Of a DNA stretch of 22,021 bases, positions 6,777 to 14,098 are shown piece after piece. Numbering within the stretch: position 1 is the stretch's first letter; the number at the start of each line of letters is the position of its first letter. The translations under genes were made by a program, and so were the position numbers. Under the pieces are notes generated by a model, which saw only the letters and a list, made by a program, of their open reading frames with translations, searched no databases and had not been told where the DNA came from. The DNA lies in assembly GCA_910585605.1 (NCBI GenBank), contig CAJUFL010000058.1:1-22021 (forward strand). The letters are read 5' to 3'. This stretch comes from an uncultured Lachnospiraceae bacterium (lineage in GTDB: Bacteria; Bacillota; Clostridia; Lachnospirales; Lachnospiraceae).

Positions 6777-7277
6777 ATGAACATTAAATATAGGAATTTA
6801 TCCCAAAATGAAACAGAACAATTTTGGGAATTGATGAATCAATTAGATTATGAAACCAACTATATGTTGTACGAACCCGGTGAAAGAACAAGGAACTTTT
6901 CCCAAATCGAATCTTTAATACGCAATTCGGCAGAAGGTACGGATTTTCTGCTCGTCGCTGAATTGGATCATAAACTTTTAGGATATATATCAGCACAAAG
7001 AGGGAAACTGAAACGTATCGCTCATTCCGCATATATTGTTGTTGGAATCTTAAAAGATTATCGTGGCAAAGGTATTGGGACAGAATTTTTTAAAAAACTG
7101 GATAATTGGGCAGAAGAAAAGGCTGTTACCCGTTTAGAATTAACTGTAATCTGCGAAAATGAAATTGCCAAACATTTATATGAAAACAATGGCTTCAAAA
7201 TAGAGGGCACTAAACGAAAATCGGTATTAGCCAAAGGAAAGTATCTGGACGAATTCTATATGTCAAAAGTCAGATAA
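6777..7277 (+). CDS. GNAT-family N-acetyltransferase
   Basis: 166 residues. The acetyl-CoA binding motif A is seen as KDYRGKGIGTEFFKKL (around residues 97-112), followed by motif B-like CENEIAKHLYENNGFKIEGT, where the YENNGF segment is typical of the RimI/PhnO-like branch. The ATG at 6777 follows GGGGAGG by 7 nt; an upstream frame from 6729 lacks support. The nitroreductase gene follows 55 nt downstream with its own ribosome site, so they may share a transcript. The substrate cannot be read from sequence. Confidence 0.85.
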   Translation: MNIKYRNLSQNETEQFWELMNQLDYETNYMLYEPGERTRNFSQIESLIRNSAEGTDFLLVAELDHKLLGYISAQRGKLKRIAHSAYIVVGILKDYRGKGIGTEFFKKLDNWAEEKAVTRLELTVICENEIAKHLYENNGFKIEGTKRKSVLAKGKYLDEFYMSKVR

Positions 7278-7332
7278 TTCCTATTTGCCGCAAAGTTACA
7301 TAAAAATCAGGATTTGAAAGGACACCCTAAAA

Positions 7333-7926
7333 ATGATTTCTGCAATTTATGACAGACGAAGCATAAGAAAATTTTTGAATAAACCTATCTCCAAAAAAGA
7401 TCTTACGGATATTATCCAAAGTGGAATCAAAGCGCCTTCTTCCAAAAACAGACAGCCCTGGAAATACATTGTGATTGAAGGAAATGCCAAAGAAGAAATG
7501 TTAAAGGTTTTCCGCCAGGGAATTGAGAGGGAAGAAAAAGGAAACGCATTGCTGCCACAAAGCAAACAACACATAGCTGGTGCAAAATATACAGTAGAGA
7601 TTATGGAAGAAGCGCCAACTATCGTTTTTGTTGTCAATTCTCTGGGAAAAGATATCGGGTCAGAATTGACACCGGAAGAACATATTTATGAAATTTGTAA
7701 TATTCAATCTATCAGCGCATCCATACAAAATATGCTCCTTGCTGCTACGGAAAAAGGAATCGGCAGCCTTTGGATCTGTGACATTTACTTTGCATACTCA
7801 GAACTATGTAATTGGCTAAATAGTAATGGACAGCTTATTGCAGCTATTGCATTTGGATATCCAAATGAATCTCCTAAAGAAAGACCCCGCAAGAAGCTTG
7901 ATGATATCGTTGAATGGAGAAGTTAA
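7333..7926 (+). CDS. Nitroreductase-family flavoprotein
   Basis: 197 residues, the usual length for the family. The N-terminus has the FMN-phosphate binding pattern DRRSIRKF (residues 7-14), then GIKAPSSKNRQPWKYIVIEG (about 32-51), and later ATEKGIGSLWICD and the C-terminal basic GYPNESPKERPRKKLDD. Members reduce quinones, flavins or nitro compounds using NAD(P)H with bound FMN. The start follows GAAAGGA. It likely shares a transcript with the acetyltransferase upstream. A weak hairpin (7930-7951) without U run lies after the stop. Confidence 0.9.
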   Translation: MISAIYDRRSIRKFLNKPISKKDLTDIIQSGIKAPSSKNRQPWKYIVIEGNAKEEMLKVFRQGIEREEKGNALLPQSKQHIAGAKYTVEIMEEAPTIVFVVNSLGKDIGSELTPEEHIYEICNIQSISASIQNMLLAATEKGIGSLWICDIYFAYSELCNWLNSNGQLIAAIAFGYPNESPKERPRKKLDDIVEWRS

Positions 7927-7988
7927 TCTAGTAAACCAATGAATTGGTTACCTTGAACGTATACATAATGTGTTTACATGATTGACAA

Positions 7989-8846
7989 TTACCTTTTATA
8001 TTCCTGGAACAATATATCATAATCTTCTTTCAATCTTTTTGAAAAAATACAATATAACGCAAGGCAGCCGCAAAAGAACATTTTAGTATATCGGATTGTC
8101 ATGCTTATTTCCGTCGAATACGGGGAAAGAAGCTGACTTCCCAGCAAATTTGAAAACAGATGTACCAATGCCTCCGACAAGATACTTCTTTTTGTTTTAA
8201 TGTAGACATACGAAACAGCAAAGTTGAAAATCATAACACTTGGTATGTACATCATGGCATCAAATAAAGAATCTTGAAGTAAATTGTATTGTGCCTGCCC
8301 TGGTGTAAAAAACCAGGGCAAATGCCAAATCCCCCAAACAAAGCCTAAAAACAAAGTAGCTTTTGTAAATCCGTATCTTACAAACAATCTATCCAAAGCA
8401 TAACCTCTCCAACCAAATTCTTCATTTAGCGGACCGGAAATAACAGAAAGAAACAGTACTAAAAACAGATTTAACGGATTTTGCATAATCCCATGAACAT
8501 ACTTCATTTCCGGCATTGAATGACCTAAGAAATATACAGCTATCCAAATTCCTATGGCTGAAATTAATGTAAAAAATAAAACTGTTACAACAAGCCATTT
8601 CACCCCCATATGCCGAAAACGAAAGCATCGCATAAAATAATCTTTTCGCTGTTCTTTTGAATATGTTAAAAATACGATAAACAGTGCTGTAACAGACGGT
8701 GCACCACCCCCAAAGTAAAATAAGAACGTTCCTAATTTTGTGCCCTCCATTCCCATAAAAACAGGGACAAATCCAAATCCCCACGTCCATACAAACGTGA
8801 TGGCAAAAAATAAAATTAACTGCTTTGTGTCATCCGGCTTTTTCAT
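7989..8846 (-). CDS. CPBP-family intramembrane glutamic protease
   Basis: 285 residues with about seven or eight hydrophobic spans. The three CPBP/Abi catalytic motifs are visible: EEFGWR (E142, E143, R147), WHLPW with H175, and HLFSN (H229, N233). CPBP proteins cleave within the membrane, and in Gram-positives many serve in bacteriocin self-immunity or maturation. The ATG at 8846 lies inside the end of the DUF3021 gene (17-nt overlap) with AAAGGA upstream. It is the last gene of the LytTR - DUF3021 - CPBP unit, so it is probably the regulated output of that module; this role is inferred from position. Confidence 0.88.
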   Translation of the reverse strand: MKKPDDTKQLILFFAITFVWTWGFGFVPVFMGMEGTKLGTFLFYFGGGAPSVTALFIVFLTYSKEQRKDYFMRCFRFRHMGVKWLVVTVLFFTLISAIGIWIAVYFLGHSMPEMKYVHGIMQNPLNLFLVLFLSVISGPLNEEFGWRGYALDRLFVRYGFTKATLFLGFVWGIWHLPWFFTPGQAQYNLLQDSLFDAMMYIPSVMIFNFAVSYVYIKTKRSILSEALVHLFSNLLGSQLLSPYSTEISMTIRYTKMFFCGCLALYCIFSKRLKEDYDILFQEYKR

Positions 8847-9237
8847 TGTTCCGTATCCTTTCCAGTTGTGCATTGATATAGTTAATATCCCTTTTAACAA
8901 CTGCCATATCAAGGAAGTAGGCTGGAACATATACCATTGCCACATATACAAACGCCATCCACCAGTTTGATTTTAAAAACCATTCAACAAAATATCCGTA
9001 TAAAAAAACAAAAACGGAAACAGAAGCATATTCAATCATAATATTTATTAAAAAGTAAGCGTTTATGACTTGCTTTACAAAATGCTGAATAACAGTAACT
9101 AAAAAGGACAAGATAAAAATTTCATACACAAGCATTATCTCCGGTTTCATTCCAATCAACAAAAGCGAAAAGGAAAATACCACTAAAATAATGATTGCTG
9201 CGAATAGAAATGTTTTTTTCAGAATTTCTTTTAGCAC
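8830..9237 (-). CDS. DUF3021 membrane protein, LytTR partner
   Basis: 135 residues with four hydrophobic spans (about 9-29, 34-55, 65-87, 92-113) and a charged C-terminal helix ending RIRNNEKAG. This size and pattern match DUF3021, which is almost always encoded next to a stand-alone LytTR protein, as here. The start is a GTG at 9237 overlapping the LytTR stop by 7 nt, with GGAGG 7 nt upstream. DUF3021 proteins are thought to act with the LytTR protein as a membrane-inhibited regulatory pair. Confidence 0.85.
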   Translation of the reverse strand: MLKEILKKTFLFAAIIILVVFSFSLLLIGMKPEIMLVYEIFILSFLVTVIQHFVKQVINAYFLINIMIEYASVSVFVFLYGYFVEWFLKSNWWMAFVYVAMVYVPAYFLDMAVVKRDINYINAQLERIRNNEKAG

Positions 9238-9677
9238 CTTATGTCCTCCTTTAAAATGTTCTTAATACTTTTCAAAAAAGTTCTTGCTACAATCAGCTTT
9301 TCACCATTAACCAATGTTGCTTCAAGCTGGCTGTTCATCAGTTGTTTTATGCTATCAAGCATATCTATGTTCATTAAACAGGATTTGCTGATTCGTATGA
9401 TACCAGTTTCTCTAAACATTTCTTCAAATTCGTATAATTTTTTATCCGTCATATAGACTTCATCTTTCGCGTATAAAAAAGTTTTTCTTTCCACCGCTTC
9501 TATGTAGTATATATCCGATATAGGAACTTGAAAAACCTTTCCGTTACTGTTACCACTGACCACAAAATCAAGAGCTTCAATCTTTTGAATCAGCCTTTTG
9601 GTCTTCCTATCTAATATAGGATATTCAACAATTATAGTTAATGGTTTATCATTGATTTGTCTTGTCTTTATCTCCAT
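9231..9677 (-). CDS. Stand-alone LytTR DNA-binding regulator
   Basis: 148 residues. The C-terminal ~100 residues form a LytTR domain: VFQVPISDIYYIEAVERKTFLY, the acidic YEFEEMF segment, FRETGIIRISKSCLMNIDML, then strands ending ARTFLKSIKNIL. There is no receiver domain, so it is not a classical response regulator. The start ATG (9677) follows GGAGGGAAG closely. It leads an operon with DUF3021 and a CPBP protease. A TATAAT lies about 40 nt upstream on the minus strand, but no well-spaced -35 was found. Confidence 0.88.
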   Translation of the reverse strand: MEIKTRQINDKPLTIIVEYPILDRKTKRLIQKIEALDFVVSGNSNGKVFQVPISDIYYIEAVERKTFLYAKDEVYMTDKKLYEFEEMFRETGIIRISKSCLMNIDMLDSIKQLMNSQLEATLVNGEKLIVARTFLKSIKNILKEDIRC

Positions 9678-9832
9678 GATCTTCCCTCCATATGGTATCT
9701 TAACATAAAAAACATTATATAAAAGACATGCAAGCACGACCTGCAAATAGGATGGTATCAATTACAATTTGTTATCTACTATTTTGCCAATTTATAAATC
9801 AAACTGAAAAGAATGAGCGGGATTCAACGCCA

Positions 9833-9890
9833 AACAGCCAAGTCAAGGACGTAAACGACGCTAACGCGGTAAATCCTTTACTTGGCTGTT
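9833..9890. repeat. 17-bp inverted repeat with GC-rich 24-nt centre
   Basis: AACAGCCAAGTCAAGGA (9833-9849) and TCCTTTACTTGGCTGTT (9874-9890) are complementary at 16 of 17 positions. The centre (9850-9873) contains several CG dinucleotides in a region otherwise poor in them. It sits between the methyltransferase relic and the LytTR operon. No U run follows on either strand. It could be a terminator of unusual type, a small mobile repeat or an integration scar. Confidence 0.6.
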
Positions 9891-9934
9891 CAAATCTTTT
9901 AAGAACTCCAAAACGTAACAAATAAGTATCAAGG

Positions 9935-10689
9935 CTATTGCTTACTCGCTATAACAGTAAACTCTCCCGGTATATTCTCATTGTTCCATGCAGGATGTTC
10001 ATCAAATTTTCTTAACGTAAAACCACTATTTATGACAGAATTAATAATCTCACTAATTGTATACTTTCTGTAACTGCACTTAGGCATTTGCTCGCGAATA
10101 TTTTTTTCAAAAAACCGGGCATGTGCCATTTCCCCTTCAAAGATTTCCTTTGAAAAATAACCCATAATCGGTTGTTCAAAATGTAAAATATCGATATTTT
10201 TGAAAATGGATGAAAATCGCTGCATATCATTTTTCCATTATTTTTTAATAATGAATACATGATACACATAAACTCATCAATCTCATGAAAATAATGTAAT
10301 ACGCCCCCTTCCATAAACACCACATCAAAATAATTTCCATACTTTTCTTTATCAATTTCCAGTATATCACATACTTCAAAATTTAAATTAACTTTTGCGG
10401 CAGTTGCGACTTCAAGCGCATATTTCCTATTATCTTCTGAAATATCAAAAACAGTAACTTCTGCTCCTAAAATAGCTAAGGGAACAGCCTTCTTTCCGCA
10501 AGAACCGCATATATTTGCCACTTTAATCCCATTGTAGGTATCAAAGTAATCAGAATATCTTTTCAGCATTCCGATAGGGTTTTCTAAGTCCTTTTTTGCC
10601 CTATCAACCGGTGTACCTGACTGTTTCACCCAAAACTCATACGCATTGTATTCCCACGCCTTTTTATTTTGAATACTGTAATCTACCAT
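9935..10689 (-). pseudogene. SAM-dependent methyltransferase broken by a frameshift
   Basis: The first part (from the ATG at 10689, MVDYSIQNKKAWEYN) carries a class I methyltransferase fold: motif I VANICGSCGKKAVPLA, the acidic VTVFDIS end of strand 2, DILEID, and DVVFMEGGVLHYF. After SDFHPFSKI the frame is lost, and the rest of the protein (DILHFEQPIMGYFS ... PGEFTVIASKQ) is in another frame. Adding one A to the five-A run (10197-10201) restores a continuous protein of about 251 residues. A GGGGG ribosome site precedes the start. Either a real mutation or a sequencing slip in a homopolymer would explain this. Confidence 0.8.
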
Positions 10690-10720
10690 CTTTGAATATC
10701 CCCCTTTGCTCAATTGATCA

Positions 10721-10735
10721 ATAGTATTATACTAT
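10721..10735. promoter_or_regulatory. 15-bp perfect palindrome over a -10 box
   Basis: ATAGTATTATACTAT is a perfect palindrome around one central base, and on the minus strand it contains TATAAT 30-40 nt before the methyltransferase start. A TTGATCAA dyad is adjacent. Likely promoter/operator for the methyltransferase gene. The remaining stretch to 10910 holds no gene that I can support apart from the 25-codon in-frame tail noted with the XRE gene. Confidence 0.45.
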
Positions 10736-10910
10736 TTCCCGTTTCCTCTTACCATCTTTCCTGTTATTTTTTGCAATTACCCCTGCCCCATCACCGACTA
10801 TTGGCGCGTTTGCAAACAGGGACATTCAGGCATCATGATTTATTGTTGGAAAAGATATCTGCTGTTTCATTTTCAAAAGCAAAAAATCTGTCCAGTACGC
10901 CCTGCTTCAA

Positions 10911-11336
10911 TTAATAGGTACGCCAAAATATATTGGATTCCGGATAAAGAAGGTGCAGTATCAGTGAAATTATCATAACCAAGCATACAAATATACCACT
11001 GCCCACTATAAACCACTTTATCCCTGTTGTTACATTCTTCAGCGTTCTATTTTGGAAAATTGAATCCATTTCTTGGGAAACCCGATATATGGAATCTATT
11101 TTCTCATTTGTAAAGGAATTTTCCCTCACCTCCTGTACATCAATATCTTTCACAAGTTCATCCAAAGTCATATCAAAAAAATCACTTAGCATAACCAATC
11201 TGGAAAAATCCGGGTATGACTGCCCTGCCTCCCACTTAGAAACTGTCTGCCTGGATACCTGCATTTCCATTCCCAGTTCTTCCTGGGAAAGCCCTTTTTC
11301 TTTTCTTAATTTTAGTAGCTTTTCGTTGAATTTCAT
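10911..11336 (-). CDS. XRE regulator with one C-terminal membrane span (141 aa)
   Basis: Helix-turn-helix at residues 4-60 (LSQEELGMEMQVSRQTVSKW), a linker with YRVSQEMDSIF, then one hydrophobic segment (about 106-132) and a short tail ending FWRTY. The ATG at 11336 has AAAGGAGG about 11 nt upstream. The same frame continues after the TAA for 25 more codons (10833-10910; LKQGVLDRFFAFENETADIF...), so the gene may once have been longer. The tail could also be unrelated. This is the third membrane-anchored XRE protein in the window. Confidence 0.8.
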   Translation of the reverse strand: MKFNEKLLKLRKEKGLSQEELGMEMQVSRQTVSKWEAGQSYPDFSRLVMLSDFFDMTLDELVKDIDVQEVRENSFTNEKIDSIYRVSQEMDSIFQNRTLKNVTTGIKWFIVGSGIFVCLVMIISLILHLLYPESNIFWRTY

Positions 11337-11574
11337 TTCACATTGCCTCCTTTTTTTCAGCCTACAATAAAATTTAATTGGCTTCAAGCAATTTAGGTTG
11401 TCAATCTGTCAATATTGGTACACATTTCACAGGTTTCTAAAAGTTAACATTGTGTCAACAACCCGCGACACATATTTTCCACGGATCAAATGACTTCATC
11501 CGCCAAATACTTACTGGATGCATCCTCTAAACTAAGAATACCAAAAAAGGAACCACACAAAGACGGTATACGAC

Positions 11575-11817
11575 ATGTTTGCGGGGATAAAAGTGGAATT
11601 TTCAAAAGACGAGCTGAAAGAAGCAAAAAGACAAATTGATTCGACTCTGCATAAGCTGAGGGGAACAGTAAAGACATTTGAAAACAAAGAAAATTCAGAA
11701 CGGTACAAATCTCAGATCACACTGGCTAAAAGGCGTATTAAAGCATTTGAGATTGCAAACTGGTTTATTGAAAATGAACTGGATAAATCGTTCCACTTTG
11801 GAGAACGCTTACCCTAA
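11575..11817 (+). CDS. 80-aa charged helical protein of unknown function
   Basis: Reads MFAGIKVEFSKDELKEAKRQ and on through a long amphipathic helix (RYKSQITLAKRRIKAFEIAN) to GERLP. The heptad-like pattern and dense charge suggest a coiled-coil helical hairpin. I have a sense of similar small proteins in Clostridia but cannot name a family. No good ribosome site precedes the ATG, so the true 5' end may be lost or lie elsewhere. The IS element starts 49 nt past its stop, so this may be a remnant beside the insertion. Confidence 0.5.
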   Translation: MFAGIKVEFSKDELKEAKRQIDSTLHKLRGTVKTFENKENSERYKSQITLAKRRIKAFEIANWFIENELDKSFHFGERLP

Positions 11818-11865
11818 TGATAAGCTGAAATGAAGAGGGCTGTTTGAGGCGGGACTATCCCAAAG

Positions 11866-11881
11866 TGGACCTGTTGACAAA
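11866..11881. repeat. Left terminal inverted repeat of the IS
   Basis: TGGACCTGTTGACAAA. Just inside, CAGGTCC (11891-11897) can pair back with GGACCTG of the repeat, forming a hairpin at this end only. Confidence 0.85.
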
Positions 11882-11925
11882 CCCTTCTTTCAGGTCCGCT
11901 TATATTTATCTTCCTCTGAGATTGA

Positions 11926-11971
11926 ATAAAAAGGCTGGTAAATCCATGTATTCACACCGCTTTTACCAGTC
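11926..11971 (-). terminator. Terminator overlapping the 3' end of the transposase gene
   Basis: On the minus strand GACTGGTAAA pairs with TTTACCAGCC (one G-U pair), followed by a U run. The stop codon at 11952 lies in the loop, so the stem covers the last codons. Confidence 0.7.
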
Positions 11972-13262
11972 TTTTTAAGTTCAATGACGTTGCAGATAAG
12001 AGGCATTCCTCTGTCGCTTTCTGAAGGCCTCTTTTCTGTATCTTGTTCAGTTTATGTTCCCGTTTTAAGACGGCAAATGTTCCTTCCGCCCATATCTGCC
12101 GTAATCGCATAACCCTCAAATAATCGTCAGTTCCCACTTTCTGATTATTCCTATGATACGATGGGTAATAAGCGCTGGCATTGATCCTAACTGTGCCTAA
12201 GTCTGTAGCACATGTGGCAAATCGTGGACATTTTTTGCATTGTTTTTTAGAACGGCTGTATAATCGATAGTAATTTTGCGTTGCTTTTTTATAGACTAAT
12301 TTGTGAAACTCCAAATACTCCCCCTCTATACATACGAAACGATCCTTTTCCTCTTCATAACGGAACCCTTTTTTTATTGCATTATTTTGATATTCCCGTA
12401 TGGCTGTATAACCATTAATTCCTAATAACTCCAACCCTCTATGTACAGCTCCTATATCATATCCTGCGTCTAAACATATCTCCTGATATTCACATGGCTG
12501 TTCTTTTAAATGTTTCAGAATCATGTCGCTTTCCCGTTGACTGGCAGGATAACAGTCAATACCCGTGATAATTCCATGGCTGGTATCCACTGTCATTTCT
12601 GTCAGATACCCTAACCCCCTTTTTCGTGCCTGATGAATATAACCACACTCCGGATCGGTGCGGCTCTTCAGAGATTCTTTCTGTGTTTCTTCATTTTCCG
12701 GTTTCCTGTAACCTGGCATGGAAACAAGCTCTTCTTCCAATTCCGCCATATATTTTACTGTGGAGCGGTTCACAGTCTCGACCGCCTCATAACGGCTGTC
12801 CCATGATACATTGGAGGGGAGAAAAGAGCCATCCGCAACACCTGTTTCCCCAGATACAATCCCAAGCCGTATGCATTTGAGCACAATCTCATTAAAAATT
12901 TCCCGAAATATGCTGGCATCCTGAAAGCGCCGTCGTCTATTTTGGCTAAATGTTGAATGATCAGGCGTTCTCTGTGTAAAGTCAATGCCGCAAAACCAGC
13001 GGTATGCAAGATTAAGGGACACTTCCTCTTCGAGCCTTCGCTCAGACTTGATCCCATAGAGATATCCGATCAGCAGCATTTTTATCAGAATAACCGGATC
13101 AATAGATTTTCTTCCAATATGAGAATAATAGGGCGCCGCCTTTTCGTATATAAAATCAAAGTTTACACAATTTTTAATCTGTCTAAGGAGATGATCTTCT
13201 GGAATCATGGAATCTATATCTAAGATTACCATTTGGATTTGTCCACTCTGTTTACCCATCAT
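11952..13262 (-). CDS. IS1182-family DDE transposase
   Basis: 436 residues. The N-terminal part has the family-typical DHLLRQI...YSHIGRKSIDPVILIKMLLIGYLYG, then RWFCGIDFTQRTPDHSTFSQNR. The DDE triad can be placed as D144 (VADGSF), D265 (LDAGYD) and E393 (AEGTFAVLKREH). A CKKCPRFATC cluster (342-351) is the cysteine motif found late in these proteins. AGGAGG lies 9 nt before the first ATG, and a TGGTATAAT extended -10 lies at 13293-13298. No frameshift is seen, so it should be active. Confidence 0.93.
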   Translation of the reverse strand: MMGKQSGQIQMVILDIDSMIPEDHLLRQIKNCVNFDFIYEKAAPYYSHIGRKSIDPVILIKMLLIGYLYGIKSERRLEEEVSLNLAYRWFCGIDFTQRTPDHSTFSQNRRRRFQDASIFREIFNEIVLKCIRLGIVSGETGVADGSFLPSNVSWDSRYEAVETVNRSTVKYMAELEEELVSMPGYRKPENEETQKESLKSRTDPECGYIHQARKRGLGYLTEMTVDTSHGIITGIDCYPASQRESDMILKHLKEQPCEYQEICLDAGYDIGAVHRGLELLGINGYTAIREYQNNAIKKGFRYEEEKDRFVCIEGEYLEFHKLVYKKATQNYYRLYSRSKKQCKKCPRFATCATDLGTVRINASAYYPSYHRNNQKVGTDDYLRVMRLRQIWAEGTFAVLKREHKLNKIQKRGLQKATEECLLSATSLNLKRLVKAV

Positions 13263-13324
13263 AAAATATGACCTCCTGTAATTGATATAATAATTATACC
13301 ATATGGGAGTTCATTTTTCTTTCA

Positions 13325-13340
13325 TTTGTCAACAGGTCCA
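13325..13340. repeat. Right terminal inverted repeat of the IS
   Basis: TTTGTCAACAGGTCCA, the exact reverse complement of the left end. Confidence 0.85.
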
Positions 13341-13371
13341 ACTTGAAACAGTCTCTTTGAGGCTGTTCTGC

Positions 13372-14022
13372 CTATTGTTCATCAAGGATAAGCGTATCGC
13401 TTGCTATAATTTTTTCCGTGGCAAACACCTGCCATTTATCATTCGTATATATTTCAATTATGCCTTCGGTTGTACCATATCGATATCCGCATCCTGTGCC
13501 AAAGTTTGATTGATCATTAACCATCGTTTTTTCTCTTCTATCAACCTCAGAGTTGATCACTCCTTCAAATGTATCAGGTCTCTTATTTGCCTCCTTTTCA
13601 TATCCAGTATCTAAATAAAGTACATCATCAACCATAACCATAGGAATCCAATCTTCATTTTTGATATTCCACTCATATTCTGATTCAAGACCATCGGGAA
13701 TATTCGTGACATTTACCTCCTTAAACAAGATTGCACCACCATCTACTGTAAGGTAATTAGCAATCCACTCGTCTGTTGGATAATCTTTATATTCACATAT
13801 CCTGTCATCAGTTTCTCCATTCAGATAGCCGATTTGTGTTCCACAATCATTTATAGATATAGTGCAAAAAGGCGCGTATGTCCTATCCTGCCATATAATA
13901 GCCATATACTCATCATTTTTAGCAGTACTCATATCAATTAAATTAGTGTTTTTTCCACATGCAAACAACATGATTGAAACAAAGCTACATAGACAAATAA
14001 TACTGCATAATTTCCTTTTCAT
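13372..14022 (-). CDS. Lipoprotein sharing a module with the BlaR1-like sensor
   Basis: 216 residues. The signal peptide ends in LFAC, giving an acylated cysteine at 22. The mature part has a proximal region (about 35-125) and a distal module (128-200) with VLYLDTG, INSEV, QSNFG (171-175) and DKWQVF (195-200). The distal module aligns without gaps from S158 to G175 with residues 359-376 of the sensor encoded upstream, and the KW pair follows at nearly the same distance. The ATG at 14022 follows GAGGAGG by 7 nt. It is third in the BlaI - sensor - lipoprotein unit, 76 nt after the sensor gene. The role could be ligand mimic, co-receptor or regulated effector. Confidence 0.75.
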   Translation of the reverse strand: MKRKLCSIICLCSFVSIMLFACGKNTNLIDMSTAKNDEYMAIIWQDRTYAPFCTISINDCGTQIGYLNGETDDRICEYKDYPTDEWIANYLTVDGGAILFKEVNVTNIPDGLESEYEWNIKNEDWIPMVMVDDVLYLDTGYEKEANKRPDTFEGVINSEVDRREKTMVNDQSNFGTGCGYRYGTTEGIIEIYTNDKWQVFATEKIIASDTLILDEQ

Positions 14023-14098
14023 GCTTATCCTCCTCAAATAATTCCCCTTTTCCACATAAAAGACTATGTATGGTTAATAAAGCTGCTTTTTCAACTTA

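Larger units (their letters stand above)
11866..13340. mobile_element. IS1182-family insertion sequence
   Basis: About 1.48 kb bounded by matching 16-bp terminal inverted repeats, TGGACCTGTTGACAAA at the left and its exact complement at the right. It carries one transposase gene on the minus strand. No unambiguous target duplication is visible: the bases outside are AAAG on the left and ACTT on the right. It lies 31 nt past the stop of the lipoprotein gene of the BlaI operon. The element looks complete. Confidence 0.85.

Noticed and set aside
9728..9925. Plus-strand ORF across the 17-bp inverted repeat
   Set aside because: No ribosome site, and the residues are largely dictated by the repeat.
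13327..13332. Outward promoter from the IS end
   Set aside because: TTGACA in both terminal repeats points inward and has no -10 at a proper distance.
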